A stretch of 64,000 nucleotides of DNA from Sulfurovum lithotrophicum (GCF_000987835.1 NZ_CP011308.1:1612001-1676000), one strand, 5' to 3'. Counted from the stretch's first letter, positions 53,706 through 62,563 are shown. Notes: generated by a model from the letters alone, not told the origin. Numbers and translations: made by a program.

Positions 53706-55283
53706 TCAATGCACGATCTCTAAACGTCCATCTTCAGGCTTTGGACTCAACACCTTATGTACTTCAATGAACTCTGCCATGATAGAGTAAAATGTCGTGT
53801 AGGTGTTTTTAAGCTCCGTACCATACTTTTTGAACCAGTAGTACCCGTCTCCCTCATGTTTGACAATAAAAGAGTTGCTCAGTACCGTATACTCTTTTTG
53901 TGGATCTACATCGACCCATTTTTCACCTTGAAGTACTTTGATCTCTTCTACCCTTGTACCGGGTTTGATGACCTTAGCATCCTCTATTTTCTGTACATTT
54001 CCAGGAAGATTGATACGGTACTTCAGCCCTGAGACATGCATCAGACCTCCCTCACCGTAACTTGCTGCACTTCTTTCGAGTATCTCTTTGAGGTATTTTC
54101 CTTTGAGCTTCAAGATGTAGGCATAGTTGCCAAACTCATCGATGGATTTGAGCATCTCATCGGTGATATTTCCTGCTTTGTAGACCTTTTTACCTCTAAA
54201 TGCCCCAGCATTGTTCAGTACGATATCTACCTTGAACTTCTCTCGCATAAGATCGTTGACAAGGTTCGCTACGGTTGACTCACCTTTACGTACTGCGTCA
54301 GAACCAAGGTTCCATGAGGTTTCCGTCTTTCCAAGCACAACAGCTTCGGGAAAACCTTCTTCATACTTTTTAACCTTTGCCATGATAGCCTTATCTGCTC
54401 TGTTGGTAGCAGGTACAGACACTTTGGTCATCTTCATCTCTTTGCTTAGGACTTTGAGGTTTTCATCCAACGGGATATCCACTTTGATGATCTGTACGCC
54501 CTGCTCTCCCCCATTGACAATAGAGGTACCACGGATACGTCCCATCTTTTCAACATACTCATGAGAGTGTCCACCAAAGATAAGGTCTATACCCTTAACC
54601 TGTTTTGCCAGTGCAACATCTTTTTTGTACCCTATATGTGAAAGCAGTACGATCACATGCACACCTTCACCTTTGAGCGTTTTGACCATCTTCTTTGCCG
54701 TAGTGACATTGTCCGCAGTGATCTTCACATTTCTCTCACTGGTGACCAGTGGCAGATCTTCTGTCATCGCAGAGAAAAATCCTACTTTCACCCCATCCAT
54801 CTCTTTGATAAGGTATGGTGTACATTTCCCCTTCAGTGCAGAGTTTGAGACATCCAGATCACTACATATCACCTTGAATTTCATACCATCCAAGGCCGTA
54901 GAGAGCACCTTGCTTCCTTTATCAAACTCATGATTTCCCAAAACATAGAGATCATACCCGGCATCAGACATCAGGGAGAATATCGCTTCTCCTTTATAGA
55001 TATGAAAAAACTTATTCATCAGGTCGTCCCCTGCGGAAACAACGACTGTATTTGGGTTCTCTTCTTTCAGTTGTTTATAGGCAGTAGCGAGGTTGGCTAT
55101 ACCACCCATCATCACCTCTTCTTTTTTCCCATCTCCATCAAGATCAAACTTTTGCATAGAAGGACTCATCATCCCCTGCAGATCCGCTGTACCTATGATG
55201 CTTACCATCTTCTGCTCTGCCAGTAAAGCAGAGGAAAACAACATTACACATAAAGAAACTATAAACTCTTTTTTTATCTTCAT
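53706..55283 (-). CDS. 5'-nucleotidase/UshA-like metallophosphoesterase
   Basis: 525 residues with a signal peptide (cleavage near 22). The metallophosphatase domain shows VVVSAGDDL, YVLGNHEFDKG, VIVLLSHIGYK and LIFGGHSHEY. The usual first motif D-x-H-G reads ADLQG, so a metal-ligand His is replaced by Gln. An EF-hand-like DLDGDGKKEE follows. The C-terminal 5'-nucleotidase domain has NLVNDLMREKF, VLNNAGAFRGKK and YTVLSNSFIVKHEGDGYYWF with the substrate-stacking aromatics. It probably hydrolyses nucleotides in the periplasm. Confidence 0.9.
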   Translation of the reverse strand: MKIKKEFIVSLCVMLFSSALLAEQKMVSIIGTADLQGMMSPSMQKFDLDGDGKKEEVMMGGIANLATAYKQLKEENPNTVVVSAGDDLMNKFFHIYKGEAIFSLMSDAGYDLYVLGNHEFDKGSKVLSTALDGMKFKVICSDLDVSNSALKGKCTPYLIKEMDGVKVGFFSAMTEDLPLVTSERNVKITADNVTTAKKMVKTLKGEGVHVIVLLSHIGYKKDVALAKQVKGIDLIFGGHSHEYVEKMGRIRGTSIVNGGEQGVQIIKVDIPLDENLKVLSKEMKMTKVSVPATNRADKAIMAKVKKYEEGFPEAVVLGKTETSWNLGSDAVRKGESTVANLVNDLMREKFKVDIVLNNAGAFRGKKVYKAGNITDEMLKSIDEFGNYAYILKLKGKYLKEILERSAASYGEGGLMHVSGLKYRINLPGNVQKIEDAKVIKPGTRVEEIKVLQGEKWVDVDPQKEYTVLSNSFIVKHEGDGYYWFKKYGTELKNTYTTFYSIMAEFIEVHKVLSPKPEDGRLEIVH

Positions 55284-55303
55284 GACATCCCTCCTTGCTA
55301 TAT

Positions 55304-56740
55304 TTACGACTCTCTTGGTGGAGGTGTTGCATCACTGCGCAGTGGTGGTGTTGCCTCCCCTTGCTGAGCTTCTTCTCTCTCCTCCTTACGCGGGGGAGGC
55401 GTTGCACTGCTCTGTCCTGATGGTGGTGTTGCCTCTCTTGCAGTATGAGCCTCTGCACTGTTTTGCGTTGCTTTGTTTTTCTTTCCAAACTTAGCCATTG
55501 CTATAGCAATACCTACACCTACACCGATAATAGCCAGTGAAAGCAGTGGTCTGGAACCAAACCAAGCCAATGCGATAACGATAGACCCAAGGATCAAAGT
55601 CAACACACCCGCAATGATGCTTGTCACACCACCTACCAAAGAACCCAACATCGGTATCACCTTAGCCAGTGTTGCGATGATCCCCATCATCATAGTAAAG
55701 GCAATATACATCAACACCAGACCAACCCCTCTGAGTATCCACGTCAGAACACTGTTTGCATCCAGCTCCTCTTTGAAGATCGTAACTGCCTCTACTTTTC
55801 CGTTGCGGGTAAAGACAAATGACTTGCCATTTTCTGTGACATACGGTACCAGCTTTTTACCTTCTTCTTTTGCTGCGTAAGTGTACTCACCTGCTGGTGC
55901 ATAAGTGTATGTGATCTTGATATCACCTATCTGTGGACCATGCATTCCAGTCTGCGTTCCTGTTTGGGTTATGCTGTGTGTGTTCAGACTGACCTGTGAC
56001 ATCTGTATACCTGTATGTGTCTGAGGTACATAAAACTGTGTTGGAATATAGAGATAGCTCTTCTTATTATAAGCATCACCGATACGTTCAGGCATACTGT
56101 TAAGCCCTGCATAACTTTGAGATGCACCCAGACGGAACACCATGTTTCTGTCTAGATAAAACTCTCCCAGCATCGCATCCGTACCAAAACTCTCACTTTT
56201 GTAATTCATAGATGGATTCTGGTGATTTTCCCGTACTTTGAAAAAAGTGGAATCTATCGAAGAGGAAGACCATACCTTCACATAGTTATAGGTTGTGATG
56301 GTCTCCGTACCTCCGCCAAGCTTATCTTTGGTCTCCGTACTCTTGTTCTCCTGCCACTGATACATCTCTACATGACGTCGTAATAAAAGCCCATCTGTTT
56401 TAACACCGAACTGAGGATCGACTACTTCACTGAGGGGTTTGACATACCCCTGTACAAGTACCGCTTTGCCATCCAACGCAGCATCAAACTTTGGTTCAGG
56501 AAGTTTGGTAATCTTTTCCTGCATCTCTTTAAGTGCAGTAGCCTGTTCGACACTTCTACCTTCATTCCACCATAAAAGTACAATAGAACCGATCAGCAGC
56601 AATATCCCTACAAAGATACCCTTAAATGAGTTACCTATATTTTGTCCATAGCTTGTGTATGTTGTCTCCGTAAATGTATCATTGCCAAAACTGTTACTGC
56701 TGTTACTACTACCAAAATTTTTGTTGAAATTAAATTTCAT
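55304..56740 (-). CDS. TMEM43-family membrane protein with Thr/Pro-rich repeat tail
   Basis: 478 residues. A Ser/Asn-rich start leads to a membrane helix (about 41-60) and WWNEGRSVEQATALKEM, the TMEM43 hallmark. A large extracytoplasmic domain (about 80-320) and three or four C-terminal helices (about 335-410) complete the family layout. The last ~60 residues are a charged tail with four ATPP units, encoded by palindromic DNA (see 55333-55400). TMEM43 homologues are linked to membrane organisation; the bacterial role is unknown. A broken AIM24 gene lies just upstream. Confidence 0.85.
   Translation of the reverse strand: MKFNFNKNFGSSNSSNSFGNDTFTETTYTSYGQNIGNSFKGIFVGILLLIGSIVLLWWNEGRSVEQATALKEMQEKITKLPEPKFDAALDGKAVLVQGYVKPLSEVVDPQFGVKTDGLLLRRHVEMYQWQENKSTETKDKLGGGTETITTYNYVKVWSSSSIDSTFFKVRENHQNPSMNYKSESFGTDAMLGEFYLDRNMVFRLGASQSYAGLNSMPERIGDAYNKKSYLYIPTQFYVPQTHTGIQMSQVSLNTHSITQTGTQTGMHGPQIGDIKITYTYAPAGEYTYAAKEEGKKLVPYVTENGKSFVFTRNGKVEAVTIFKEELDANSVLTWILRGVGLVLMYIAFTMMMGIIATLAKVIPMLGSLVGGVTSIIAGVLTLILGSIVIALAWFGSRPLLSLAIIGVGVGIAIAMAKFGKKNKATQNSAEAHTAREATPPSGQSSATPPPRKEEREEAQQGEATPPLRSDATPPPRES
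55333..55400. repeat. palindromic repeat cluster inside the TMEM43-like coding tail
   Basis: CACTGCGCAGTG (55333-55344) is a perfect palindrome. GCCTCCCC (55353-55360) and GGGGAGGC (55393-55400) are perfect complements. GGTGTTGC-like units recur through 55314-55440 and encode the ATPP tail repeats. The pattern resembles REP-type palindromes that have been taken into a reading frame. Confidence 0.6.
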
Positions 56741-56751
56741 CTTTTCTCCTT

Positions 56752-57169
56752 TTAGTTAAATCTGTCACCCATAGCAAGGTCACCAAGCATACCAAGTGCC
56801 GAGCCTTCACCTTTGTCACTGCCGCCATACTGAGGTGCCGCTGAGAGCATACGTCCTGCCAGCCTGGAGAATGGCAACGACTGTATCCATATTTTTCCAG
56901 GACCTCTAAGTTTGGCGAAGAAGAATCCCTCTCCACCAAAGAGCCCGGTTTTTATACCGCCTGCCTGTTCTATCTCAAACTCTATATGCGGCTCCATTGC
57001 CACAAGACATCCAGTATCGAGGTGAGACACTTCTCCTTCTACCAAGTCTACCTCTTTAAGCATACCTCCAGCATGTATAAAGGCCATGCCATCACCTTCA
57101 AGCTTCTACTGTGCTTACAGGACCATACTTTGTGCCGTTATCATATTCTAAAAACCACTGTACACTCAT
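56752..57169 (-). pseudogene. AIM24 (TIGR00266) gene with an internal deletion, GYF-like start retained
   Basis: A good AGGAG site and ATG at 57169 open a frame reading MSVQWFLEYDNGTKYGPVST, a GYF_2-like beginning, but it stops at TGA (57098). A second frame then runs from EGDGMAFIHAGG to GDRFN and is the C-terminal part of AIM24/TIGR00266 proteins (VSHLDTGCLVAMEPHIEFEI, GLFGGEGFFFAKLRGPGKIW). Intact relatives have about 230 residues or more, so the middle is missing and the frames no longer match. The 111-residue C-terminal piece could still be made from ATG 57087. Confidence 0.75.
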
Positions 57170-57195
57170 TGTATTTCTCCTTTAAAACTTTATGA

Positions 57196-58551
57196 TTAAA
57201 ATTTATTTTTAGCTAAAAACTTTTTTGCACTTGCAGAACCACTCTTTGCAGCTTTCGTAATCCACTGCTTGGCTTTTTTTCTATCTTTTTTGACACCTTC
57301 ACCATAATAATACATTGCACCTATATTATATTGTGATTGAGAGTGCCCTTGTTTTGCTGCTTTTGTATACCATTTTGCTGCTTTTGCAAAATCTTTTTTA
57401 CCACCTTTGCCACCATCATAAAGAAGTGCCAAATTTGATTGTGCTTCAACATAACCTTGCTGTGCAGATTTTTTATACCATTTTCTTGCCAGTACATAAT
57501 CTTTTTTTGTACCTTTGCCATATTCATACATGTAACCCAAATTATTTTGAGCCATAGCATGTCCTTGTTTAGCAGCTTTAGTAAGTAAGGTAAATGCCCC
57601 TTTATAATTTTCCACTTTAACATAAAGTGTTCCAAGCTCAAACTGTGATGGCGCATAATTTTGCTTAATAGCTTTCATAAACCATCGTTCTGCTGCAATA
57701 TAATCTTGTTTAACTTCACGACCACCCATGTAAATGAGACCCAAATTATGTTGCGCATACTTATTACCTTGATTTGCAGATTTTAGATAAAGTTCTATAG
57801 CATATTTTGTATTTTTTGCATATCCACCTTCAGCATTATCATACATATAGCCCAGTTTAAGCTGTGCACCGGCATGCCCTTGATTCGCAGCTTTAGTGTA
57901 CCATTGTCCCGCTTCTTTAAGATCTTTTTTCACATCTTCACCATAATAATATTTTTGACCCATAAGATATTGTGCATCAACATATCCCAATACTCCAGCC
58001 TCTGTAAACCATAGTAATGCCGAAGTGATATCTTTGTCAACACCTAAACCATTCTCATACATGGATCCTAAGTTATATTTTGCAACAGCAGATCCTTTTT
58101 TAGATGCTTCTGAAAATAATGCTATTGCTTTTTTATAATCTTTATCAACACCTAACCCATCCCTATACAGAAGTGCTAAATTATTGATAGCATTCAAATG
58201 CCCTTGATTTGCTGCTTTTTCATATAATTTTATTGCTTTACTATAATTCTGTGGTACTCCCTGACCCTCATCATACATTACACCTAAATTATACTGTGCA
58301 TATTTAGATCCATTGTTTGCAGCCTTTGTATACCAAACAGATGCCATACGAGCATCTGCTGCAAGTCCTTTACCAAAATAATACATATGTCCCATTAATT
58401 CTTGGGCACCCAAATTTCCTTTATCTGCTAAAGGTTTTAGAATTGCCATAGCAACCTTGTAATCTCCACTCACATAAGCTGATTCACCTTCCTTATATGT
58501 TCCTGCATATATACTACTTATTAACATAATACCAATCAATATATACTTCAT
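57196..58551 (-). CDS. secreted Sel1-repeat protein
   Basis: 451 residues with a signal peptide (LIGIMLISSIYAG, cleavage near 17). Almost the whole mature protein is about a dozen 36-residue Sel1 repeats of the form A-x-YNLGxMYxxGxGVxKDxxKAxxWYTKAAxQG. Unlike the Hcp-like gene at 49713 the repeats lack cysteine pairs. Such solenoids bind other proteins. The DNA is AT-rich and internally repetitive, so copy number may vary between strains. It has its own upstream region of about 200 bases containing nothing recognisable. Confidence 0.88.
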   Translation of the reverse strand: MKYILIGIMLISSIYAGTYKEGESAYVSGDYKVAMAILKPLADKGNLGAQELMGHMYYFGKGLAADARMASVWYTKAANNGSKYAQYNLGVMYDEGQGVPQNYSKAIKLYEKAANQGHLNAINNLALLYRDGLGVDKDYKKAIALFSEASKKGSAVAKYNLGSMYENGLGVDKDITSALLWFTEAGVLGYVDAQYLMGQKYYYGEDVKKDLKEAGQWYTKAANQGHAGAQLKLGYMYDNAEGGYAKNTKYAIELYLKSANQGNKYAQHNLGLIYMGGREVKQDYIAAERWFMKAIKQNYAPSQFELGTLYVKVENYKGAFTLLTKAAKQGHAMAQNNLGYMYEYGKGTKKDYVLARKWYKKSAQQGYVEAQSNLALLYDGGKGGKKDFAKAAKWYTKAAKQGHSQSQYNIGAMYYYGEGVKKDRKKAKQWITKAAKSGSASAKKFLAKNKF

Positions 58552-58771
58552 GTTCTTCCTTTAAACTAATATATAACTATTATAATAATTATGTGTGTCA
58601 AAAACGTGTCAAACAGATAAGGTGGTATTTAAGTTTCGATAAATAATGCAGTAGATCTTCTTAAAAAAGTAGATGATTTTGAATAATTTTCATTGTTTGG
58701 CATGTAGCTTAAATAGCATTTAGCGCCTAGATATAGGGATTATTATTAATTATGTTAAGAGATGAAATAGT

Positions 58772-59120
58772 AGTCAGGTGCAACGATAAGCCGGGTTTTG
58801 TCGTTGGGTAGTTATTTATCTAGGCGTATAGTTGCCCATACGCTCAAGCGAAGTATGAGTGCCGACTGAACGGCTTGTGAGACTTATACCATATACTTCT
58901 TGCTGCGGACAGGGTTTACCTGGCTGAGCGTGTTACCATGCTCACCGGTGGGCTCTTACCCCACCCTTTCACCCTTACCAGGCTAAGCCTGGCGGTTTAC
59001 TTTCTGTTGCACTTGCCCTCAGATTACTCTGGCCATCCGTTAGATGGAGTCCTGTCTCACCTGCAGCCCGGACTTTCCTCTCGTGACACAAATGTCACCA
59101 GCAACTACCTGTTGCACCTG
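58772..59120 (-). ncRNA. rnpB: RNase P RNA, bacterial class A
   Basis: On the minus strand the sequence begins CCAGGTGCAAC, which pairs with GTTGCACCTG at the 3' end (helix P1). Near the start it has GAGGAAAGTCCGGGCT, the conserved P4/CR-I region. In the middle it has AGGGTGAAAGGGTGGGGTAA followed by GAGCCCACCGG, and near the end ACAAAACCCGGCTTATCG. These are the universal RNase P RNA blocks in the correct order, over about 350 bases. With its protein subunit it matures tRNA 5' ends. The exact ends are estimated from P1 and the promoter. Confidence 0.93.
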
Positions 59121-59125
59121 GACGG

Positions 59126-59131
59126 ATTATA
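59126..59131 (-). promoter_or_regulatory. -10 element of rnpB
   Basis: TATAAT on the minus strand, about seven bases before the estimated 5' end of the RNase P RNA. Confidence 0.6.
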
Positions 59132-59184
59132 CCATAAATTATGCAAAAAAACATCCCTCAGAGCGTTTGTGCCCAAAAAGATAT

Positions 59185-59475
59185 CTACTCACATTGAGTA
59201 ACGATAGAGGAGACCAGATCGATAAAGACCGTGTTGATCCTGTCTTCTATTTCCTGATCTACTATAGTGGCTTTGATCTCTCTTTCCAGTTCCTCATCCA
59301 GTCCTCTGTCCTCCAGCATCTTTTCTGCTACAGCCAAACGTCTGAACATCTTTTCAAGCTCCTGCTCTACGATGTTCTGATTCGCTGTTTTTGCTGTTTC
59401 AAAATAGGTGGATTTAGGGGTACGGCCCATAAAGTCCATACCATAATCATCTTCATCGTCTTCAAATATACCCAT
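59185..59475 (-). CDS. small conserved acidic protein downstream of the oor operon
   Basis: Start at 59475 (MGIFEDDEDDYGMDFMGRTP), with AAGGAAA before it; the longer frame to 59562 has no ribosome site. The 96-residue protein is acidic at the N-terminus and helical afterwards (QNIVEQELEKMFRRLAVAEK, EREIKATIVDQEIEDRINTV). A similarly small gene follows oorC in Campylobacter, as far as I recall. Function unknown. The oor terminator lies between it and oorC, so it may have its own promoter. Confidence 0.7.
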   Translation of the reverse strand: MGIFEDDEDDYGMDFMGRTPKSTYFETAKTANQNIVEQELEKMFRRLAVAEKMLEDRGLDEELEREIKATIVDQEIEDRINTVFIDLVSSIVTQCE

Positions 59476-59620
59476 ATGTATTTCCTTATTATTATTTATT
59501 TTTGGTTTTATCTGTAAATTATCTTGCTGTATACAAGAGAAATTTCTCATGATTATAACCAAGTTATGTAAATGTTTCTATCGATAGTAATTGTATGGTG
59601 AATGTAAAAAGGGGAGTGTC

Positions 59621-59642
59621 AAACACAGTATATACTGTGTTT
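59621..59642 (-). terminator. 22-base perfect palindrome after oorC, probable terminator
   Basis: AAACACAGTAT is followed directly by its complement ATACTGTGTTT. It lies 11 bases after the oorC stop on the minus strand. On that strand it is followed, after about ten bases, by CCCCTTTTT. It may end the oorDABC transcript or be an operator for the small downstream gene. Confidence 0.55.
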
Positions 59643-59653
59643 AACTATATATA

Positions 59654-60220
59654 TCATGCAGAAGCTTTTTCCATTGCTTCAAGCGCATACTTTTTCCCAA
59701 GCTCATAAGCTTTCAGGTTAAGTTCATGTACCTTTTTAGGTACCTTGGAAAGCATCGTATCAATAAGTATCTGCTCATCCAAAGCATTTGTAAATGTATT
59801 GGCAATCGCGAGAGCAACAACAGATTGTGTAATTACATTCCCCACTTCTTCTTTGGCGATAGTAATAATAGGTATTTCAACAATATTCCATTTTTTTCTA
59901 TCTTCTTCTGTCGGGTGTACCAAATTTGGCTCTACAACAATAGTCCCGCCTTCTCTCACACCGTTTTTAAAGAGTTTATAACTTGCTTCTGCAACAGAGA
60001 GCATAAAGTCAACTTCTCCATCTATCGCATACGGATAGAATATCTCTTTATCATCCAGCTGAATATCCACAACCGTTGGACCACCACGTACTTGTGATGT
60101 ATATGTTGCTGTTTTGACTCCATATCCGCCTGCTTTGATCTTTGCAGCTGCAAAGATCTCGCCAGCCAGAAGAACACCTTGACCACCGACACCGGTAAAT
60201 CTCATTACTATTCTACTCAT
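59654..60220 (-). CDS. oorC: 2-oxoglutarate:acceptor oxidoreductase, gamma subunit
   Basis: 188 residues. MRFTGVGGQGVLLAGEIFA is the glycine-rich start of the gamma domain that binds near the CoA site, followed by GVKTATYTSQVRGGPTVVDI. It completes the four-subunit enzyme that interconverts 2-oxoglutarate plus CoA and succinyl-CoA plus CO2 using ferredoxin or flavodoxin. It is last in oorDABC, 11 bases after oorB. Confidence 0.94.
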   Translation of the reverse strand: MSRIVMRFTGVGGQGVLLAGEIFAAAKIKAGGYGVKTATYTSQVRGGPTVVDIQLDDKEIFYPYAIDGEVDFMLSVAEASYKLFKNGVREGGTIVVEPNLVHPTEEDRKKWNIVEIPIITIAKEEVGNVITQSVVALAIANTFTNALDEQILIDTMLSKVPKKVHELNLKAYELGKKYALEAMEKASA

Positions 60221-60231
60221 CCTCTGGCTCC

Positions 60232-61089
60232 TTATATTTTTTTCTCAAAGTCATCTTGGGTAATCTTACCTCTCAGACCTTGATGTACTTCTTGAACTTC
60301 CTTATACATATCACAGTATTCATCCGCTTCAGTATCCTGCTTTAGGATACCTGTTGGAAGCAGGTTCATCTGTTCTTCAGGAGACAAAGTATCATATTTC
60401 TTTTTGGAAACCGTAATGCTGTCGATCCAGTCAAGGTTTTCCATAGCATTTGCCATTTTATTCTTTCTACCGAGGTTGATATGACAGTTTGAAAGGGCTT
60501 CAACATATGCAAAACCTTTATGCTGGAGTGCTGCAACAAAAAGTTTTTCGAGTTTCTTGGGCGATGTAACATTTTCTCTACCGACAAAGGAAGCTCCTGC
60601 TGCTTCAGCAAGCTTACAGCCATCAAATGTTGGATCAATGTTACCTGCCTTCTGGGAAACAGTCCACATACCTCTTGGTGTAGTTGGACTTGTCTGCGAG
60701 TTGGTCAGACCATAAATAAAGTTCTGGATGATGATCATTGTAATATCAATGTTTCTTCTACATCCGTGGATCGTATGGTTACCACCAATTGCAAGTGCAT
60801 CACCGTCACCGGCGACACAGACTACATATTTGTCCGGATTAGCAAGTTTGATACCTGTTGCATATGCTACAGTTCTACCGTGTGTAGTATGTACCGTATT
60901 GAAATCAACATAGGAAGAGAACCTTCCTGAACAACCGATTCCTGACACGACACACATATCATCTTTGTTAATACCCAATTTATCTACCGCTCTGATAAAT
61001 GATTTAAGTATAACACCATCACCACATCCCCAACACCATAGTGTTGGCATCTTCTCCGTTCTTAAGTACTCATCGTAATTAAATGCCAT
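60232..61089 (-). CDS. oorB: 2-oxoglutarate:acceptor oxidoreductase, beta (TPP-binding) subunit
   Basis: 285 residues. The TPP-Mg motif is CVAGDGDALAIGGNHTIHGC (about residues 91-110) and ends with IIQNFIYGLTNSQTSPTT. The N-terminal PTLWCWGCGDG and VVSGIGCSGR carry cysteines that probably bind a [4Fe-4S] cluster. It forms the active site with OorA. The start lies two bases from the oorA stop, so expression is coupled. Confidence 0.95.
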   Translation of the reverse strand: MAFNYDEYLRTEKMPTLWCWGCGDGVILKSFIRAVDKLGINKDDMCVVSGIGCSGRFSSYVDFNTVHTTHGRTVAYATGIKLANPDKYVVCVAGDGDALAIGGNHTIHGCRRNIDITMIIIQNFIYGLTNSQTSPTTPRGMWTVSQKAGNIDPTFDGCKLAEAAGASFVGRENVTSPKKLEKLFVAALQHKGFAYVEALSNCHINLGRKNKMANAMENLDWIDSITVSKKKYDTLSPEEQMNLLPTGILKQDTEADEYCDMYKEVQEVHQGLRGKITQDDFEKKI

Positions 61090-61091
61090 GG

Positions 61092-62231
61092 TTAAAATAC
61101 CTCCTTAACTTTTTCAATAATATCTGCTGGTGAGAATGGACGGCCATTCACTTTAACCAATTTTTCTATATCCAGTCTTCCCATAGATCTTTGAATCTCT
61201 TCGAGATATTGACCCATATTCAATTCAACAGAAAGTACTTTGTCAAATTTCTGTCCAAGTTCATGCATTTTCGCTTCCGGACTTGGCCATAGCGTAATAG
61301 GTCTGAACATACCGACTTTGACACCCTGCTCTCTGAGCATATTTACTGCTTCTTTGATAGCAAGTGATGCAGAACCGTAACCGATCAGAAGGATCTCCGC
61401 ATCGTCAAGCATATACTCTTCATAGCTCTCCAGCTCATCTTCATGTTCTTCTACTTTTCTAAACAGTCTGTCGATCAGTTTTCTACATGTTTCGATCTCT
61501 TCTGTCGGGAATCCCATGGCATCATGGTGAAGTCCTGTATAGTGGTATCTGTACCCTGTAAACATAGGGTTTAGAACCGCAGGCTCATCCTGTGCTACAC
61601 CGTATGGTTTGTAATCTGCAGGATCGCCTTCAAATTTCTTTCTTGGCACGATACCTTTTTCAACTTCTTCTGCTGTCGGGATAACCGCTTTCGCATGCAT
61701 ATGACCCAGTGTTTCATCCAACAATACGATAATCGGCTGCATAAATCTGTCTGCCAGGTTAAAGGCTCTTACTGTCTCTGTATAACATTCTTCCAAAGTA
61801 CCTGCACATAAAGTAATGGATTTGTAGTCACCATGTGAGGGGTTTTTAGCTTGTGACACATCCCCTTGGGATACACGTGTCGGAAGACCTGTTGACGGAC
61901 CACCTCTCATAACATTCACTACTACCAAAGGAACTTCTGCCATTTGAGCAAGTCCGAGGTTCTCCGCTTTCAGGGAGATACCTGGTCCCGAAGTAGCAGT
62001 AAATGATCTTATTCCACTCATACTTGCACCTATTGCTGCACAAATACCTGCGATCTCATCTTCCATTTGAATTGCCGTTCCACCTTTTTTAGGTAGCAAA
62101 TCAGAACTGACATGCATTACCTCACTTGATGGTGTCAGTGGGTATCCGGCAAAAAACATACATCCGGCATCCACTGCTGCCATTGCAGACAGTTCATTTC
62201 CACTTGAAATAACTTCTCTTGTTGCTGACAT
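61092..62231 (-). CDS. oorA: 2-oxoglutarate:acceptor oxidoreductase, alpha subunit
   Basis: 379 residues. ISSGNELSAMAAVDAGCMFFAGYPLTPSSE is the start of the pyrimidine-binding domain, FTATSGPGISLKAENLGLAQ the conserved loop, and GPSTGLPTRVSQGD follows. The C-terminal region has the transketolase-C-like ILLIGYGSASLAIKEAVNML. It pairs with OorB. The ATG overlaps the oorD stop by one base. Confidence 0.95.
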   Translation of the reverse strand: MSATREVISSGNELSAMAAVDAGCMFFAGYPLTPSSEVMHVSSDLLPKKGGTAIQMEDEIAGICAAIGASMSGIRSFTATSGPGISLKAENLGLAQMAEVPLVVVNVMRGGPSTGLPTRVSQGDVSQAKNPSHGDYKSITLCAGTLEECYTETVRAFNLADRFMQPIIVLLDETLGHMHAKAVIPTAEEVEKGIVPRKKFEGDPADYKPYGVAQDEPAVLNPMFTGYRYHYTGLHHDAMGFPTEEIETCRKLIDRLFRKVEEHEDELESYEEYMLDDAEILLIGYGSASLAIKEAVNMLREQGVKVGMFRPITLWPSPEAKMHELGQKFDKVLSVELNMGQYLEEIQRSMGRLDIEKLVKVNGRPFSPADIIEKVKEVF

Positions 62232-62563
62232 TAGTTAGCCTCCTTATAATCTTCGGGTAATCTCCACCCATTGTTGATAATTGCTTCCTGTCTCGCTTTT
62301 GAAGCATCTGTGAGTTTTGCGAATTTAAATTCTTTTTTCTCTGCTACATAAATTGCGAAATCCGGACAAACAAGCTCGCACTCGTTACATCCTATACATG
62401 ATTCCGGTGCGACGATGCTGATCATCGCTCCCAGAACCGATGTTGGTTCCTGTTTCATTGAAAGTACACCTGCAGGACATGAATCCACACAGATATCACA
62501 GGCTTTACATCTATCGGTGTTTACCCATACCGGAGTATTTTCCGGAGCTGCCATTGTTGACAT
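62231..62563 (-). CDS. oorD: 2-oxoglutarate:acceptor oxidoreductase, ferredoxin-like delta subunit
   Basis: 110 residues with two [4Fe-4S] motifs: CKACDICVDSCPAGV (about residues 18-32) and CIGCNECELVCPDFA (about 56-70). It passes electrons between the catalytic subunits and ferredoxin. It is the first gene of the operon, with AAAAGGGGAAA before the ATG. The 229-base region upstream contains AT-rich promoter-like sequence and the sucCD terminator. Confidence 0.94.
   Translation of the reverse strand: MSTMAAPENTPVWVNTDRCKACDICVDSCPAGVLSMKQEPTSVLGAMISIVAPESCIGCNECELVCPDFAIYVAEKKEFKFAKLTDASKARQEAIINNGWRLPEDYKEAN

Noticed and set aside
57196-58551. Repetitive AT-rich DNA considered as a CRISPR or minisatellite array
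   Set aside because: It is one continuous reading frame of Sel1 repeats with degenerate DNA, not identical repeats with spacers.
58776-59130. Open frames across 58938-59517 on the plus strand
   Set aside because: The region is the RNase P RNA on the minus strand with all conserved blocks, so the frames are accidental.
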